Of a stretch of DNA of 64,000 bases, positions 50,236 through 58,511 are shown piece by piece. The position numbers and the translations under genes are program-made. Source of the stretch: Pseudomonas reactans (GTDB lineage Bacteria; Pseudomonadota; Gammaproteobacteria; Pseudomonadales; Pseudomonadaceae). Location of the stretch: contig NZ_JACAPG010000002.1 of NCBI RefSeq assembly GCF_013385825.1, forward strand, positions 466,807 to 530,806. Reading direction: 5' to 3'. Under the pieces are notes generated by a model. It made no database searches. It worked only from the letters and a program-made list of their open reading frames with translations, and was not told where the DNA came from. Every line of letters begins with the position of its first letter. Position 1 is the first letter of the stretch.

Positions 50236-51072
50236 TCAGGAACGGGCCAGGGTCAGCAACCGTTCACGCCATGCCGCCTTCGCCGGCAACGCCAGAAAGA
50301 ACGGATTCAACAACGATGCCCGCGCCGGATAGCTGAACGGTTCACCGCTCAACTCCAACACCTCGCCCCCCGCCCCTTCCAGCACGCCCTGGGCTGCGGC
50401 GGTGTCCCACTGCGACGTCGGCGCCAGACGCGGGTAGCAATCGGCACTGCCTTCGGCCAGGAGGCAGAACTTCAACGAGCTGCCGATATTCGCCAGCTTC
50501 AACGCGCCCAGGCCTTCGCTCAATCCGTCCAACAGACGCTCCTGCTCGGGGCTGGAATGCCGACGGCTGGCCACTACGGTAAACGATTCGCCCGCTGCCG
50601 GTGCCTGGCGCACCTGGATCTGCTTGGGTGCCTCATTCACATCCGAACGCCAGGCGCCCAGGCCGGCGCCACCAAAATAACAACGGCCGCTGGTGGGCAT
50701 CGACACTACGCCGAACACCACGCGGCCCTGTTCGATCAGGGCGATGTTCACGGTGAACTCTTCGCTGCCGGCGATAAATTCCTTGGTACCGTCCAATGGG
50801 TCTACCAGCCACCAGCGCTGCCAGCCAGCGCGCACGCTCTGGTCGATGTCGGCGTCTTCCTCGGACAACACCGGAATGCTGGGGTCCAGCGCGGTCAGGC
50901 CTGCCAGGATCAGATGGTGAGCCGCCAGATCCGCTGCCGTCACGGGCGAATCGTCGGCTTTGGAGGTCACGGCCACGTCGGCACGCCAGAAAGGCAAAAT
51001 CACTTCACCGGCCTGACGAGCCAGTTCGATCACAGGGGCAATAAACGGGTGGCCTAAAAACAGTTCGCTCAT
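50236..51072 (-). CDS. cysQ: 3'(2'),5'-bisphosphate nucleotidase
   Basis: A 278-residue Li-sensitive phosphatase of the inositol-monophosphatase fold. The metal-site motifs are VLSEEDADID, WWLVDPLDGTKEF and the C-terminal SQWDTAAAQGVLEGAGG. It recycles PAP made in sulfate assimilation. Its ATG overlaps the nudE stop, and nudE-cysQ is a standard gamma-proteobacterial pair. Confidence 0.93.
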   Translation of the reverse strand: MSELFLGHPFIAPVIELARQAGEVILPFWRADVAVTSKADDSPVTAADLAAHHLILAGLTALDPSIPVLSEEDADIDQSVRAGWQRWWLVDPLDGTKEFIAGSEEFTVNIALIEQGRVVFGVVSMPTSGRCYFGGAGLGAWRSDVNEAPKQIQVRQAPAAGESFTVVASRRHSSPEQERLLDGLSEGLGALKLANIGSSLKFCLLAEGSADCYPRLAPTSQWDTAAAQGVLEGAGGEVLELSGEPFSYPARASLLNPFFLALPAKAAWRERLLTLARS

Positions 51073-51635
51073 GCGGTAAACGCTCCACGCTGGGTCAACA
51101 GGTCTCGTACCAGGTACAGCGCGGCCAGGGCGCGGCCTTCGCTGAATTGCTCGTTTTGCGCGAGCATCGACAGCTCACGCAGGTTGACCCGGTCCACACG
51201 CATCGGCTCAGGTTCATCGCCTTCCAGGCGTTCTTCATAGAGGTCGGTGGCCAATACCACCTGGATTTTCTGGCTCATGTAGCCAGGCGACAGCGACAGT
51301 TCGGTGAGGTGTTCCAACTGCCGCGCGCCATAGCCAGCCTCTTCCTTGAGCTCGCGGTTGGCGGCGGCCAGTACGTCTTCGCCGGGTTCGATCAAGCCTT
51401 TGGGCAAGGACAATTCATATTCGTCGGTGCCGCCGCAGTATTCTTCCACCAGCAGCGCATGGTCCGCGTCGATCATCGCCACGATCATCACCGCACCGTA
51501 ACCGGCACCGCGGCCCACCAGGCGCTCATAGGTCCGTTCAACGCCATTGGAAAAGCGCAATTGCACTTCCTCCACGCGGAACAAACGGCTACTGGCGACT
51601 ATTTCGCGGGCGAGGACGGTGGGTTTCTGGCGCAT
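51069..51635 (-). CDS. nudE: ADP compounds hydrolase NudE
   Basis: A Nudix hydrolase of 188 residues; the Nudix box is GLIEPGEDVLAAANRELKEEAG. NudE splits ADP-ribose, NADH and Ap3A into nucleoside monophosphates. The gene is divergent from yrfG, an arrangement also seen in Escherichia coli, and translation is coupled to cysQ. Confidence 0.93.
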   Translation of the reverse strand: MRQKPTVLAREIVASSRLFRVEEVQLRFSNGVERTYERLVGRGAGYGAVMIVAMIDADHALLVEEYCGGTDEYELSLPKGLIEPGEDVLAAANRELKEEAGYGARQLEHLTELSLSPGYMSQKIQVVLATDLYEERLEGDEPEPMRVDRVNLRELSMLAQNEQFSEGRALAALYLVRDLLTQRGAFTA

Positions 51636-51722
51636 GAGCGGCTCCTTGGCGTGATCGGGTTACTATACCGTGGCTTTTCCGATTGTCTGTGTCGGATATT
51701 TTTACTTACATGAGACCGCCCC

Positions 51723-52385
51723 ATGCCCTCTTTGCCCTGGCACGCCATCGACACTGTCCTGCTGGACATGGACGGCACCCTGCTCGACCTGCATTTCGAC
51801 AACCACTTCTGGATGGAGCACTTGCCTCAACGCTACGCCGAACTGCACGGGGTGAGCCGGGCCATGGCGGAGATGGAGTTGCAGCCTCTGTTCGAGCGTA
51901 ACGCCGGACAGTTGCAATGGTATTGCCTGGATTTCTGGAGTACCGAACTGAAGATCCCGGTACGCGAACTCAAGCTGGAAACCGCGCACCTTATCGCCCT
52001 GCGCCCAGATGCGGACACCTTCCTGGCGGCAATCAAACAGGCCGGCAAGCGTGTGATCCTGATCACTAACGCTCATCGTGATTCGTTGTCATTGAAGTTG
52101 GAACGCATTGAACTGGCGCCGTATTTCGAACGATTGATCAGTTCCCATGATTACGGTTTCGCCAAGGAAAACCCGCAGTTCTGGGACGCCCTGCGAGCCG
52201 ATATCCACTTCGACCCGGCCCGCAGTCTGTTTATCGACGACACCCTGCCGATCCTTCGTAGCGCCCGGGACTTTGGTGTGGGGCATTTGCTGGCGGTGAA
52301 GGAACCGGACAGCCAGAAGGGGCCAAAGGACACGGGGGAGTTCGCGGCGGTAGAGGATTACCGGGACTTGATTGTGGGCTTGTGA
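51723..52385 (+). CDS. yrfG: GMP/IMP nucleotidase YrfG
   Basis: A HAD-family phosphatase of 220 residues: motif I LLDMDGTLLD, motif II LITNAH, motif III/IV FIDDTLPILRSA. The family dephosphorylates purine monophosphates. The neighbourhood with nudE agrees with the E. coli order. A REPIN follows six bases after its stop. Confidence 0.9.
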   Translation: MPSLPWHAIDTVLLDMDGTLLDLHFDNHFWMEHLPQRYAELHGVSRAMAEMELQPLFERNAGQLQWYCLDFWSTELKIPVRELKLETAHLIALRPDADTFLAAIKQAGKRVILITNAHRDSLSLKLERIELAPYFERLISSHDYGFAKENPQFWDALRADIHFDPARSLFIDDTLPILRSARDFGVGHLLAVKEPDSQKGPKDTGEFAAVEDYRDLIVGL

Positions 52386-52390
52386 CCCTC

Positions 52391-52491
52391 TGTAGGAGCG
52401 GGCTTGCCCGCGAAGATCGTTAACGATAACGCAGCTACTGCGGTTTACTGCGGCGTTCTCAGGTTCTTCGCGAGCAAGCTCGCTCCTACAG
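52391..52491. repeat. REPIN-type inverted repeat, same subtype as 50130
   Basis: Left arm TGTAGGAGCGGGCTTGCCCG, right arm CGAGCAAGCTCGCTCCTACA; the arms have diverged from each other (GGGCTTGCCC against GAGCTTGCTC). It lies between the convergent yrfG and kbp genes. Confidence 0.8.
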
Positions 52492-52501
52492 GGGTTGAGG
52501 G

Positions 52502-52942
52502 TTACTCAGGAATGCGCAGTGTCTGCCCTGGGTAAATCTTGTCCGGATGCGACAACAGCGGCTTGTTGGCCTCGAAGATTTTGTTGTACTGGTTGGCGTT
52601 GCCATACACCGCCAGGGAGATCGCGCTCAGGGTGTCGCCCTTTTTCACCACGACGAAACGGGCGGCAGCCACAGCCGGGCCGGATACGGTGATCTGGTCA
52701 TCAACACTGGCCACACCGGCGATATTACCTGCCGCAAGAAGGACTTTTTCTTTCTCTTCCTGACTGGCAACTGTCCCGGTAAGCGTGACCTTGTCGCCCT
52801 CGACGGTGGCGTGAACGTCTGGGTTGCCCAGGCCGACTTTCTCAATATGTTTTTTCAGGTCCTCACTCGCGTTGGCGTTACCCGGAGTCAGCAGGTCAAT
52901 CAACTTCTCGCCCGCTTCCTTTACAAAGCTAAAAATACTCAT
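52502..52942 (-). CDS. kbp: BON-LysM potassium-binding protein Kbp
   Basis: 146 residues with an N-terminal helix, a BON domain (about 25-90; DVHATVEGDKVTLTGTVASQ) and a C-terminal LysM domain (VVKKGDTLSAISLAVYGNANQYNKIFEAN). It matches Kbp/YgaU (149 residues), a cytoplasmic K+ sensor. ATG 52942 has GGAGAG upstream; longer in-frame starts would run through the promoter of the divergent LysR gene. Confidence 0.9.
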   Translation of the reverse strand: MSIFSFVKEAGEKLIDLLTPGNANASEDLKKHIEKVGLGNPDVHATVEGDKVTLTGTVASQEEKEKVLLAAGNIAGVASVDDQITVSGPAVAAARFVVVKKGDTLSAISLAVYGNANQYNKIFEANKPLLSHPDKIYPGQTLRIPE

Positions 52943-53074
52943 AGTGCGCTCTCCTTGGGATTTGATTTCCAGATGCCCAAGACTAGACCAGTCCTGCGGA
53001 TTTGGGTTCCGGCCCGGCCAAAGACCCAAACGCGCTAGAATCCCCCCGCCATTGGAATAAGCCCTGGAGCGAAG

Positions 53075-53962
53075 ATGGACATCAAACAGTTGAAATTCCT
53101 CATCGCCCTCGACGAAACCCGTCACTTCGGCCAGGCAGCGGCACGTTGCCACATCACCCAACCGACCCTGTCGATGCGTTTGCGCAGCCTTGAAGAAGAG
53201 CTGGACCTGCCTCTGGTCAATCGTGGCCAGCGTTTCGAGGGCTTTACTGCACCCGGTGAACGGGTGCTGGCCTGGGCACGCACGGTGCTGGCGGCGTACG
53301 ACGGATTACAGGCCGAAGCGGCAGCCTGTCGCGGCAACCTGGTGGGTACGTTGCGCCTGGGCGTGGTGCCGCTGTCGAGCTTTGATCCTTTGGCGTTGAT
53401 GCAGCAACTGCATAAACAACACCCGAACTTGCGCTTCGAGCTGTCGGCCCTCAGTTCTGAGCAGATACTGGAACAACTGGCGAGTAACCGGCTGGACCTG
53501 GGCGTGTCCTACCTGGAACGCCTGGACAATGAGCGCTTCGACTCGCTGGCCTTGGGTGAAACCCGCATGGGCCTGCTTTACGACCAGCGCTTCTTCAGCT
53601 TCGGTGACACGCCGTTGAGCTGGGAAGCGTTGATCGAACTGCCGTTGGGCATGCTCACGAGCGGCATGCACTTTCGCCAGTCTATCGACCATAACTTCCA
53701 CAGCCGTGGGCTCAACCCGCAACCGCTCCTGCAGACGGATGCCGTCCATCAATTGTTACAAGCCGTGCACGGCGGATTGTGTTGCGCGGTAATGCCGCTG
53801 GATGGCGGCCTGGACGCACTCACCGAGCACCTGCGCCTACAGCCAATCGAAGACGCCCACACCCTCGCGCGCCTGGGGCTGATCATGCGGCGCAGCGCCC
53901 CGCGCTCAGCACTGGCCGAGGCGTGTTTCGCGCTGTATCAGAAATCGCAAAACGAGCCTTGA
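53075..53962 (+). CDS. LysR-family transcriptional regulator
   Basis: The N-terminal helix-turn-helix (DIKQLKFLIALDETRHFGQA, then CHITQPTLSMRLRSLEEEL) and the co-inducer domain (about 90-290) are clear. It reads toward fdhD and the FdhF/YdeP oxidoreductase, 97 bases ahead, so control of that pair is likely. The inducer is unknown. Length 295 is standard. Confidence 0.88.
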   Translation: MDIKQLKFLIALDETRHFGQAAARCHITQPTLSMRLRSLEEELDLPLVNRGQRFEGFTAPGERVLAWARTVLAAYDGLQAEAAACRGNLVGTLRLGVVPLSSFDPLALMQQLHKQHPNLRFELSALSSEQILEQLASNRLDLGVSYLERLDNERFDSLALGETRMGLLYDQRFFSFGDTPLSWEALIELPLGMLTSGMHFRQSIDHNFHSRGLNPQPLLQTDAVHQLLQAVHGGLCCAVMPLDGGLDALTEHLRLQPIEDAHTLARLGLIMRRSAPRSALAEACFALYQKSQNEP

Positions 53963-54059
53963 TCGACGTCATCTATCGGTAGATCAGTACTGGCAATTAG
54001 ACGCGACGCTTTGTCGCGCCTAGTCTAAACACTGATCAATCCGCCGGTGGTACTGCCCC

Positions 54060-54899
54060 ATGAACGCCAAGCGCCCAGTCTGCGCGGCGCCCGCTCTCGA
54101 AACGCCAGCGCCCGCCGCCAGCCAGAGCTATCAGTATTGCAATCTCGAACACACGGAATCTGCCAGCACAGCCTTGGCGGAAGAAGTGGCGTTGGCGATT
54201 GCCTACAACGACATCAGCCAAGCGGTGATGCTCGTGACGCCGACGGACCTGGAAGACTTTATAGTCGGTTTCAGCATCGGTAGCGGCATTATCGCCGACG
54301 TTAGCGACATCTATGATCTGCAACTCAGCGGTTCGGGCTCAGCCCAATTTGCTCAGGTGCAGATCTCCAGCCGCGCCTTCTGGAACCTCAAGCAGCAGCG
54401 CCGCCAGTTGGCCGGCACCAGCGGCTGTGGCTTGTGTGGCGTGGAAGCCGTTGAACAGGCCCTCCCAGACCTCCAGGTATTGCCCGGCGCGCCCTTGCCA
54501 CCCGCCGAGTGGCTGGATGGCCTGCGCCAGCGCATCAGCGCCTTTCAGCCTTTGGGCCAATACAGCGGCGCCGTGCATGCGGCCGTGTTCATGAACGGCC
54601 AGGGCGAGTTGCTGCTCGGTCGCGAAGACATCGGCCGGCACAACGCCCTGGATAAGTTGATCGGCGCCTTGATCCGCCAAAAGATTCCGACCGAAGGCGG
54701 CCTGGCGATTGTTACCAGCCGTTGCAGCCTGGAGCTGATCCAGAAAGTCCTGCGCGCGGGCATCCAGACCTTGGTCAGCCTGTCGTCACCCACCGGCCTG
54801 GCCCTGCAATGGGCCCGCCGGCATAACCTCAATCTCATCCACCTGCCGCAGAAAAGTGCGCCGCGGGTCTACAGCCCTGCGATGGAGAACCAGCCATGA
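54060..54899 (+). CDS. fdhD: formate dehydrogenase accessory sulfurtransferase FdhD
   Basis: FdhD passes sulfur from IscS to the molybdenum cofactor of formate dehydrogenases. The 279-residue protein shows the catalytic Cys pair in SGCGLCG and GREDIGRHNALDKLIG, both family hallmarks. Its stop overlaps the next gene by four bases, tying it to the molybdoenzyme it would serve. Confidence 0.92.
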   Translation: MNAKRPVCAAPALETPAPAASQSYQYCNLEHTESASTALAEEVALAIAYNDISQAVMLVTPTDLEDFIVGFSIGSGIIADVSDIYDLQLSGSGSAQFAQVQISSRAFWNLKQQRRQLAGTSGCGLCGVEAVEQALPDLQVLPGAPLPPAEWLDGLRQRISAFQPLGQYSGAVHAAVFMNGQGELLLGREDIGRHNALDKLIGALIRQKIPTEGGLAIVTSRCSLELIQKVLRAGIQTLVSLSSPTGLALQWARRHNLNLIHLPQKSAPRVYSPAMENQP

Positions 54900-57244
54900 G
54901 CCAGCACCACCAAGCCGACCAAACCCCGACCCCGCGCTACAAGCCCTACAAAGGCCCGGCCGGCGGCTGGGGTGCACTGATCAGCGTGGCGCAGGCCTGG
55001 TTGACCAGTGACAACGCGCTGAAGAACCTGCGCATGATGCTCAAGACCAACCAGAACGGCGGCTTCGACTGCCCCGGTTGCGCCTGGGGTGATTCGCCGG
55101 AAAGCGGCATGGTCAAGTTCTGCGAAAACGGCGCCAAGGCGGTGAACTGGGAAGCCACCAAACGCCGCGTCGACGCGGCGTTCTTCGCCAAACACAGCGT
55201 GACTGCCCTGCTGGAGCAAAGTGACTATTGGTTGGAATACCAAGGCCGCCTGACCGAGCCGATGCGCTATGACGCCGAAACCGACCGCTACCAGCCCATC
55301 AGCTGGGAAGCGGCCTTCGACCTGGTCGGTAAACATCTCAATGCCCTGCCGAGCCCGGACATGGCCGAGTTCTACACCTCGGGTCGCGCCAGCAACGAGG
55401 CGGCGTACCTGTATCAACTGTTCGTGCGCGCCTACGGCACCAACAACTTCCCAGATTGTTCCAACATGTGCCACGAAGCCAGCGGCGTTGCCCTGGCGCA
55501 AAGCGTGGGCGTCGGCAAAGGCACCGTGACCTTTGACGATTTCGAACACGCTGATGCTATTTTCGTCTGGGGCCAGAACCCCGGCACCAACCACCCGCGC
55601 ATGCTCGAACCGCTGCGCGAGGCGGTCAAACGTGGCGCCCAGGTTGTGTGCATCAACCCGCTGAAAGAGCGCGGCCTGGAACGCTTCCAGCATCCGCAAC
55701 ACCCGCTGGAAATGCTCACCAACGGCGACAAACCGACCAACACAGCCTACTTCCGCCCGGCGCTGGGTGGCGACATGGCCATCCTGCGCGGCATGGCCAA
55801 GTTCCTGCTGCTGTGGGAGCGCCAGGCTCAGGCCGAAGGCAAGGAGGCCGTATTCGACCACGACTTCCTCAACGAACACACCGCCAATGTGCTGGAGTAC
55901 CTGGGCAAGATCGACGACACCTCCTGGGATGAAATCGTCGAGCAGTCCGGCCTGACCTTGGTGGAGATCGAGCAAGCGGCGCGCATGTACGCCAAAGGCA
56001 AGAACGTGATCATGTGCTGGGCCATGGGCATCACCCAGCACCGCCATTCGGTGCCGACCATCCAGGAAATCGCCAACCTGATGCTGCTGCGCGGCAACAT
56101 CGGCCGCCCGGGCGCCGGTCTGTGCCCGGTGCGCGGTCACAGTAACGTGCAGGGCGACCGCACCATGGGCATCAACGAACGTCCGCCTGTGGCGTTCCTC
56201 GACTCCCTGGAACGTCGCTTCCAGTTCCAGGTGCCCCGCGTCAACGGCCACAACGTGGTCGAGGCGATTCACGCCATGCTCGAAGGCCGCTCCAAGGTGT
56301 TTATCGGCCTGGGCGGCAACTTCGCCCAAGCCACGCCAGACAGCCCGCGCACTTTTGAAGCCCTGCGCAATTGCGACCTGACCGTGCAGATCAGCACCAA
56401 GCTCAACCGCAGCCACCTGATGCACGGCAAAGACGCGCTGATCCTGCCGTGCCTGGGCCGTACCGACATCGACATCCAGGCCGACGGCCCGCAAGCGGTG
56501 ACGGTGGAAGACTCGTTCAGCATGGTCCACGGCTCGAACGGCCAGTTGCAGCCGCTGTCGAAGCTGATGAAATCCGAGCCGGCGATTCTGGCCGGTATCG
56601 CTGCCGCCACCCTGGGCAGTAAGCCTGTGGATTGGAACTGGCTGGTGGCCGATTACGGGCGCATCCGCGACCTGATCGCCGATACCATTCCGGGCTTCAA
56701 GGACTTCAATGAGAAAATCAAGAATCCGGGTGGCTTCTACCTGGGCAACTCCGCCGGTGCACGCCGCTGGAACACCCCGTCGGGGCGCGCCAACTTCCGC
56801 CCGAACATCTTGCCCAAAGACTTGATCCACGAGCGCACCCACGCGACGGGCAAGGTTCCGGACCTGATCATGCAATCGATGCGCTCCCACGATCAGTACA
56901 ACACCACCATTTATGGCCTGGACGACCGCTACCGTGGGGTCAAGGGCCAGCGTGACGTGCTGTTCGTCAACGAGGCCGACATCATCCGCCTGGGCTTCAA
57001 GCCGGGACAGAAGGCCGACATCGTGTCGCTGTGGGAAGACGGCCGCGAGCGCCGGGTGAAGGGCTTTACCCTCCTGGCGTTTGATATTCCGGCCGGGCAG
57101 GCTGCGGCCTACTACCCGGAAGTGAACCCACTGGTGCCGCTGGAAAGCACAGGGGATGGCAGCCATACGCCGACGTCGAAGTTCGTGGCGATCCGTTTGG
57201 AAGCGGCGAGTGACAATGGGCTGATCATGGCGCGCTCTGCATAA
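54896..57244 (+). CDS. FdhF/YdeP-family molybdopterin oxidoreductase
   Basis: A 782-residue bis-MGD enzyme resembling FdhF and YdeP: GFDCPGCAWGD near residue 58 replaces the usual four-Cys cluster site. SGRASNEAAYLYQLFVRAYG and NMCHEASGVALAQSVG mark the cofactor-binding region, and a C-terminal molydopterin-dinucleotide domain follows (DRYRGVKGQRDVLFVNEADI). The physiological substrate of YdeP-type enzymes is unsettled. No Tat signal is seen, so it is cytosolic. It is co-translated with fdhD. Confidence 0.88.
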   Translation: MSQHHQADQTPTPRYKPYKGPAGGWGALISVAQAWLTSDNALKNLRMMLKTNQNGGFDCPGCAWGDSPESGMVKFCENGAKAVNWEATKRRVDAAFFAKHSVTALLEQSDYWLEYQGRLTEPMRYDAETDRYQPISWEAAFDLVGKHLNALPSPDMAEFYTSGRASNEAAYLYQLFVRAYGTNNFPDCSNMCHEASGVALAQSVGVGKGTVTFDDFEHADAIFVWGQNPGTNHPRMLEPLREAVKRGAQVVCINPLKERGLERFQHPQHPLEMLTNGDKPTNTAYFRPALGGDMAILRGMAKFLLLWERQAQAEGKEAVFDHDFLNEHTANVLEYLGKIDDTSWDEIVEQSGLTLVEIEQAARMYAKGKNVIMCWAMGITQHRHSVPTIQEIANLMLLRGNIGRPGAGLCPVRGHSNVQGDRTMGINERPPVAFLDSLERRFQFQVPRVNGHNVVEAIHAMLEGRSKVFIGLGGNFAQATPDSPRTFEALRNCDLTVQISTKLNRSHLMHGKDALILPCLGRTDIDIQADGPQAVTVEDSFSMVHGSNGQLQPLSKLMKSEPAILAGIAAATLGSKPVDWNWLVADYGRIRDLIADTIPGFKDFNEKIKNPGGFYLGNSAGARRWNTPSGRANFRPNILPKDLIHERTHATGKVPDLIMQSMRSHDQYNTTIYGLDDRYRGVKGQRDVLFVNEADIIRLGFKPGQKADIVSLWEDGRERRVKGFTLLAFDIPAGQAAAYYPEVNPLVPLESTGDGSHTPTSKFVAIRLEAASDNGLIMARSA

Positions 57245-57256
57245 ATCTTCGGGCAC

Positions 57257-57286
57257 AAAAAAGGCCGCTTTTGCATAAAAGCGGCC
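57257..57286 (-). terminator. hairpin with T-run on the minus strand
   Basis: GGCCGCTTTT (57263-57272) pairs with AAAAGCGGCC (57277-57286) around GCAT. The run of six T that makes it a terminator is on the minus strand only, yet the next minus-strand gene to its right ends 770 bases away. It could still help end the plus-strand oxidoreductase transcript. Confidence 0.5.
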
Positions 57287-57351
57287 ATTCCGAAGTAGTT
57301 AAAGACTCACAAAAACGACTTAAGTTCCCCATACAAAACAGCAACTTAGCA

Positions 57352-57365
57352 AGTTGTATACAACT
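57352..57365. promoter_or_regulatory. 14-base palindromic operator candidate
   Basis: AGTTGTATACAACT is a perfect palindrome centred on TATA, of the type bound by FCD-class GntR regulators (TTGTATACAA). It lies 82 bases before the glycine-zipper gene start. Confidence 0.4.
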
Positions 57366-57446
57366 GCTGCCACCGGTCGGATTTCGATTGTCACACTCCC
57401 GATACAGCCTCAGGATCGCGCCGTCATCCCCTTGAGGTTTCCCCTG

Positions 57447-57926
57447 ATGAAGTTCTCCTCGATTCTCTTGTTGTCCCTTGGCCTGGTCAGTGGCGCAGCC
57501 ATGGCCGGTGGCACCACCGAAGCCGGTGTGGGCGGCGCATTGGGCGGGGTTCTAGGTTCGGTTGTCGGCCAGTCGATCGGCGGCAACACCGGCTCGACCA
57601 TCGGCGCAGCCCTGGGCGGCGCAGGCGGCAGTGCGGTGGGTGCGGACAAACGCAGCCGCGGCGAAGCAGCCATTGGTGGCGCCTTGGGCGCGGCCGGCGG
57701 CAACGTAGTTGGCCGCAGTGTCGGCGGCAGCACCGGTGCACTGATCGGCTCAGCGGCCGGCGGCGGTGCAGGTGGCGCGCTGGGCAACTACATGGGCAAC
57801 AAGAGCGATGACGATGATCGTCGTTCACGCGGGCGTGATAACCGTCGCTATGACCGCGATGATCACCGTGGCCGCGGGCATGCCTATGGCCATCGCAAGA
57901 ACAAGCATCACTACCGTCACCGTTAA
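57447..57926 (+). CDS. glycine-zipper envelope protein (159 aa)
   Basis: A signal peptide (MKFSSILLLSLGLVSGAAMA) is followed by three or more glycine-zipper stretches (GVGGALGGVLGSVVGQSIGG and GSTIGAALGGAGGSAVGA are two) and a strongly basic/acidic tail (DDDDRRSRGRDNRRYDRDD, then HRKNKHHYRHR). Such proteins insert into or tether membranes. A longer start at 57354 would precede the signal peptide and is rejected. Confidence 0.8.
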   Translation: MKFSSILLLSLGLVSGAAMAGGTTEAGVGGALGGVLGSVVGQSIGGNTGSTIGAALGGAGGSAVGADKRSRGEAAIGGALGAAGGNVVGRSVGGSTGALIGSAAGGGAGGALGNYMGNKSDDDDRRSRGRDNRRYDRDDHRGRGHAYGHRKNKHHYRHR

Positions 57927-57940
57927 GCGCGGAAATCCCT

Positions 57941-58029
57941 TGTAGGAGCTGGCTTGCCAGCGATAGCAGAGTGTCAGGCAAGACATCTTTATCTGACCTA
58001 TAGCGATCGCTGGCAAGCCAGCTCCTACA
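57941..58029. repeat. REPIN-type inverted repeat (type GCTGGCTTGCCAGC)
   Basis: TGTAGGAGCTGGCTTGCCAG on the left and its inverse at 58010-58029 on the right, with a 40-base spacer. It lies between the convergent glycine-zipper and thioesterase genes. Confidence 0.8.
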
Positions 58030-58057
58030 GTGGGCTATGTGATTTAAAAGTTGCGAA

Positions 58058-58489
58058 TCAAACCACCAAGCGCTGCAACGCCTCGCGCAACATCCCCGGA
58101 ATCGTCACCGGCTGGTTCGAACCCCGATCCACAAACACATGCACAAACCGCCCCGCCGCACAGGCCTCTTCTTCGCCCTGCTTGAACACCGCCAATTCGT
58201 ACTGCACTGAACTATTGCCCAGCTTGCCAACCCGCAGGCCGATTTCGATGCGCTCGGGAAAGGCGATCGACGCAAAATAATCACACGCCGAACTCACCAC
58301 AAACCCCACCACGTCACCGTCATGAATATCCAGCCCACCTTGCTCGATCAGGTAGGTATTCACCGCCGTGTCGAAAAAGCTGTAGTAGGTCACGTTGTTC
58401 ACATGGCCATACACATCATTGTCGTGCCAGCGCGTGATGATCGGTTGGAAGTGCGGGTAATCGGCGCGTTGCGGCACTGAATCAGGCAT
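58058..58489 (-). CDS. 4HBT-type acyl-CoA thioesterase
   Basis: A hotdog thioesterase of 143 residues with the family motif [25 protein letters not shown] (catalytic Asp in the first helix) and [20 protein letters not shown]. Family members hydrolyse acyl-CoAs. I choose [14 protein letters not shown] as start; an in-frame ATG at 58522 overlaps the recQ-like stop and could allow coupling. Confidence 0.8.
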   Translation of the reverse strand: MPDSVPQRADYPHFQPIITRWHDNDVYGHVNNVTYYSFFDTAVNTYLIEQGGLDIHDGDVVGFVVSSACDYFASIAFPERIEIGLRVGKLGNSSVQYELAVFKQGEEEACAAGRFVHVFVDRGSNQPVTIPGMLREALQRLVV

Positions 58490-58511
58490 GGGCAAGTCTC
58501 GTGAGATGGGT

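Noticed and set aside
54869..57256. A 795-codon open frame on the minus strand
   Set aside because: It is antisense to the full FdhF/YdeP gene, whose motifs and coupling to fdhD are clear. Long antisense frames are expected with this codon usage. The same applies to plus-strand frames inside pelG (13745-14944), pelB (19460-20992) and pelA (23259-25709).
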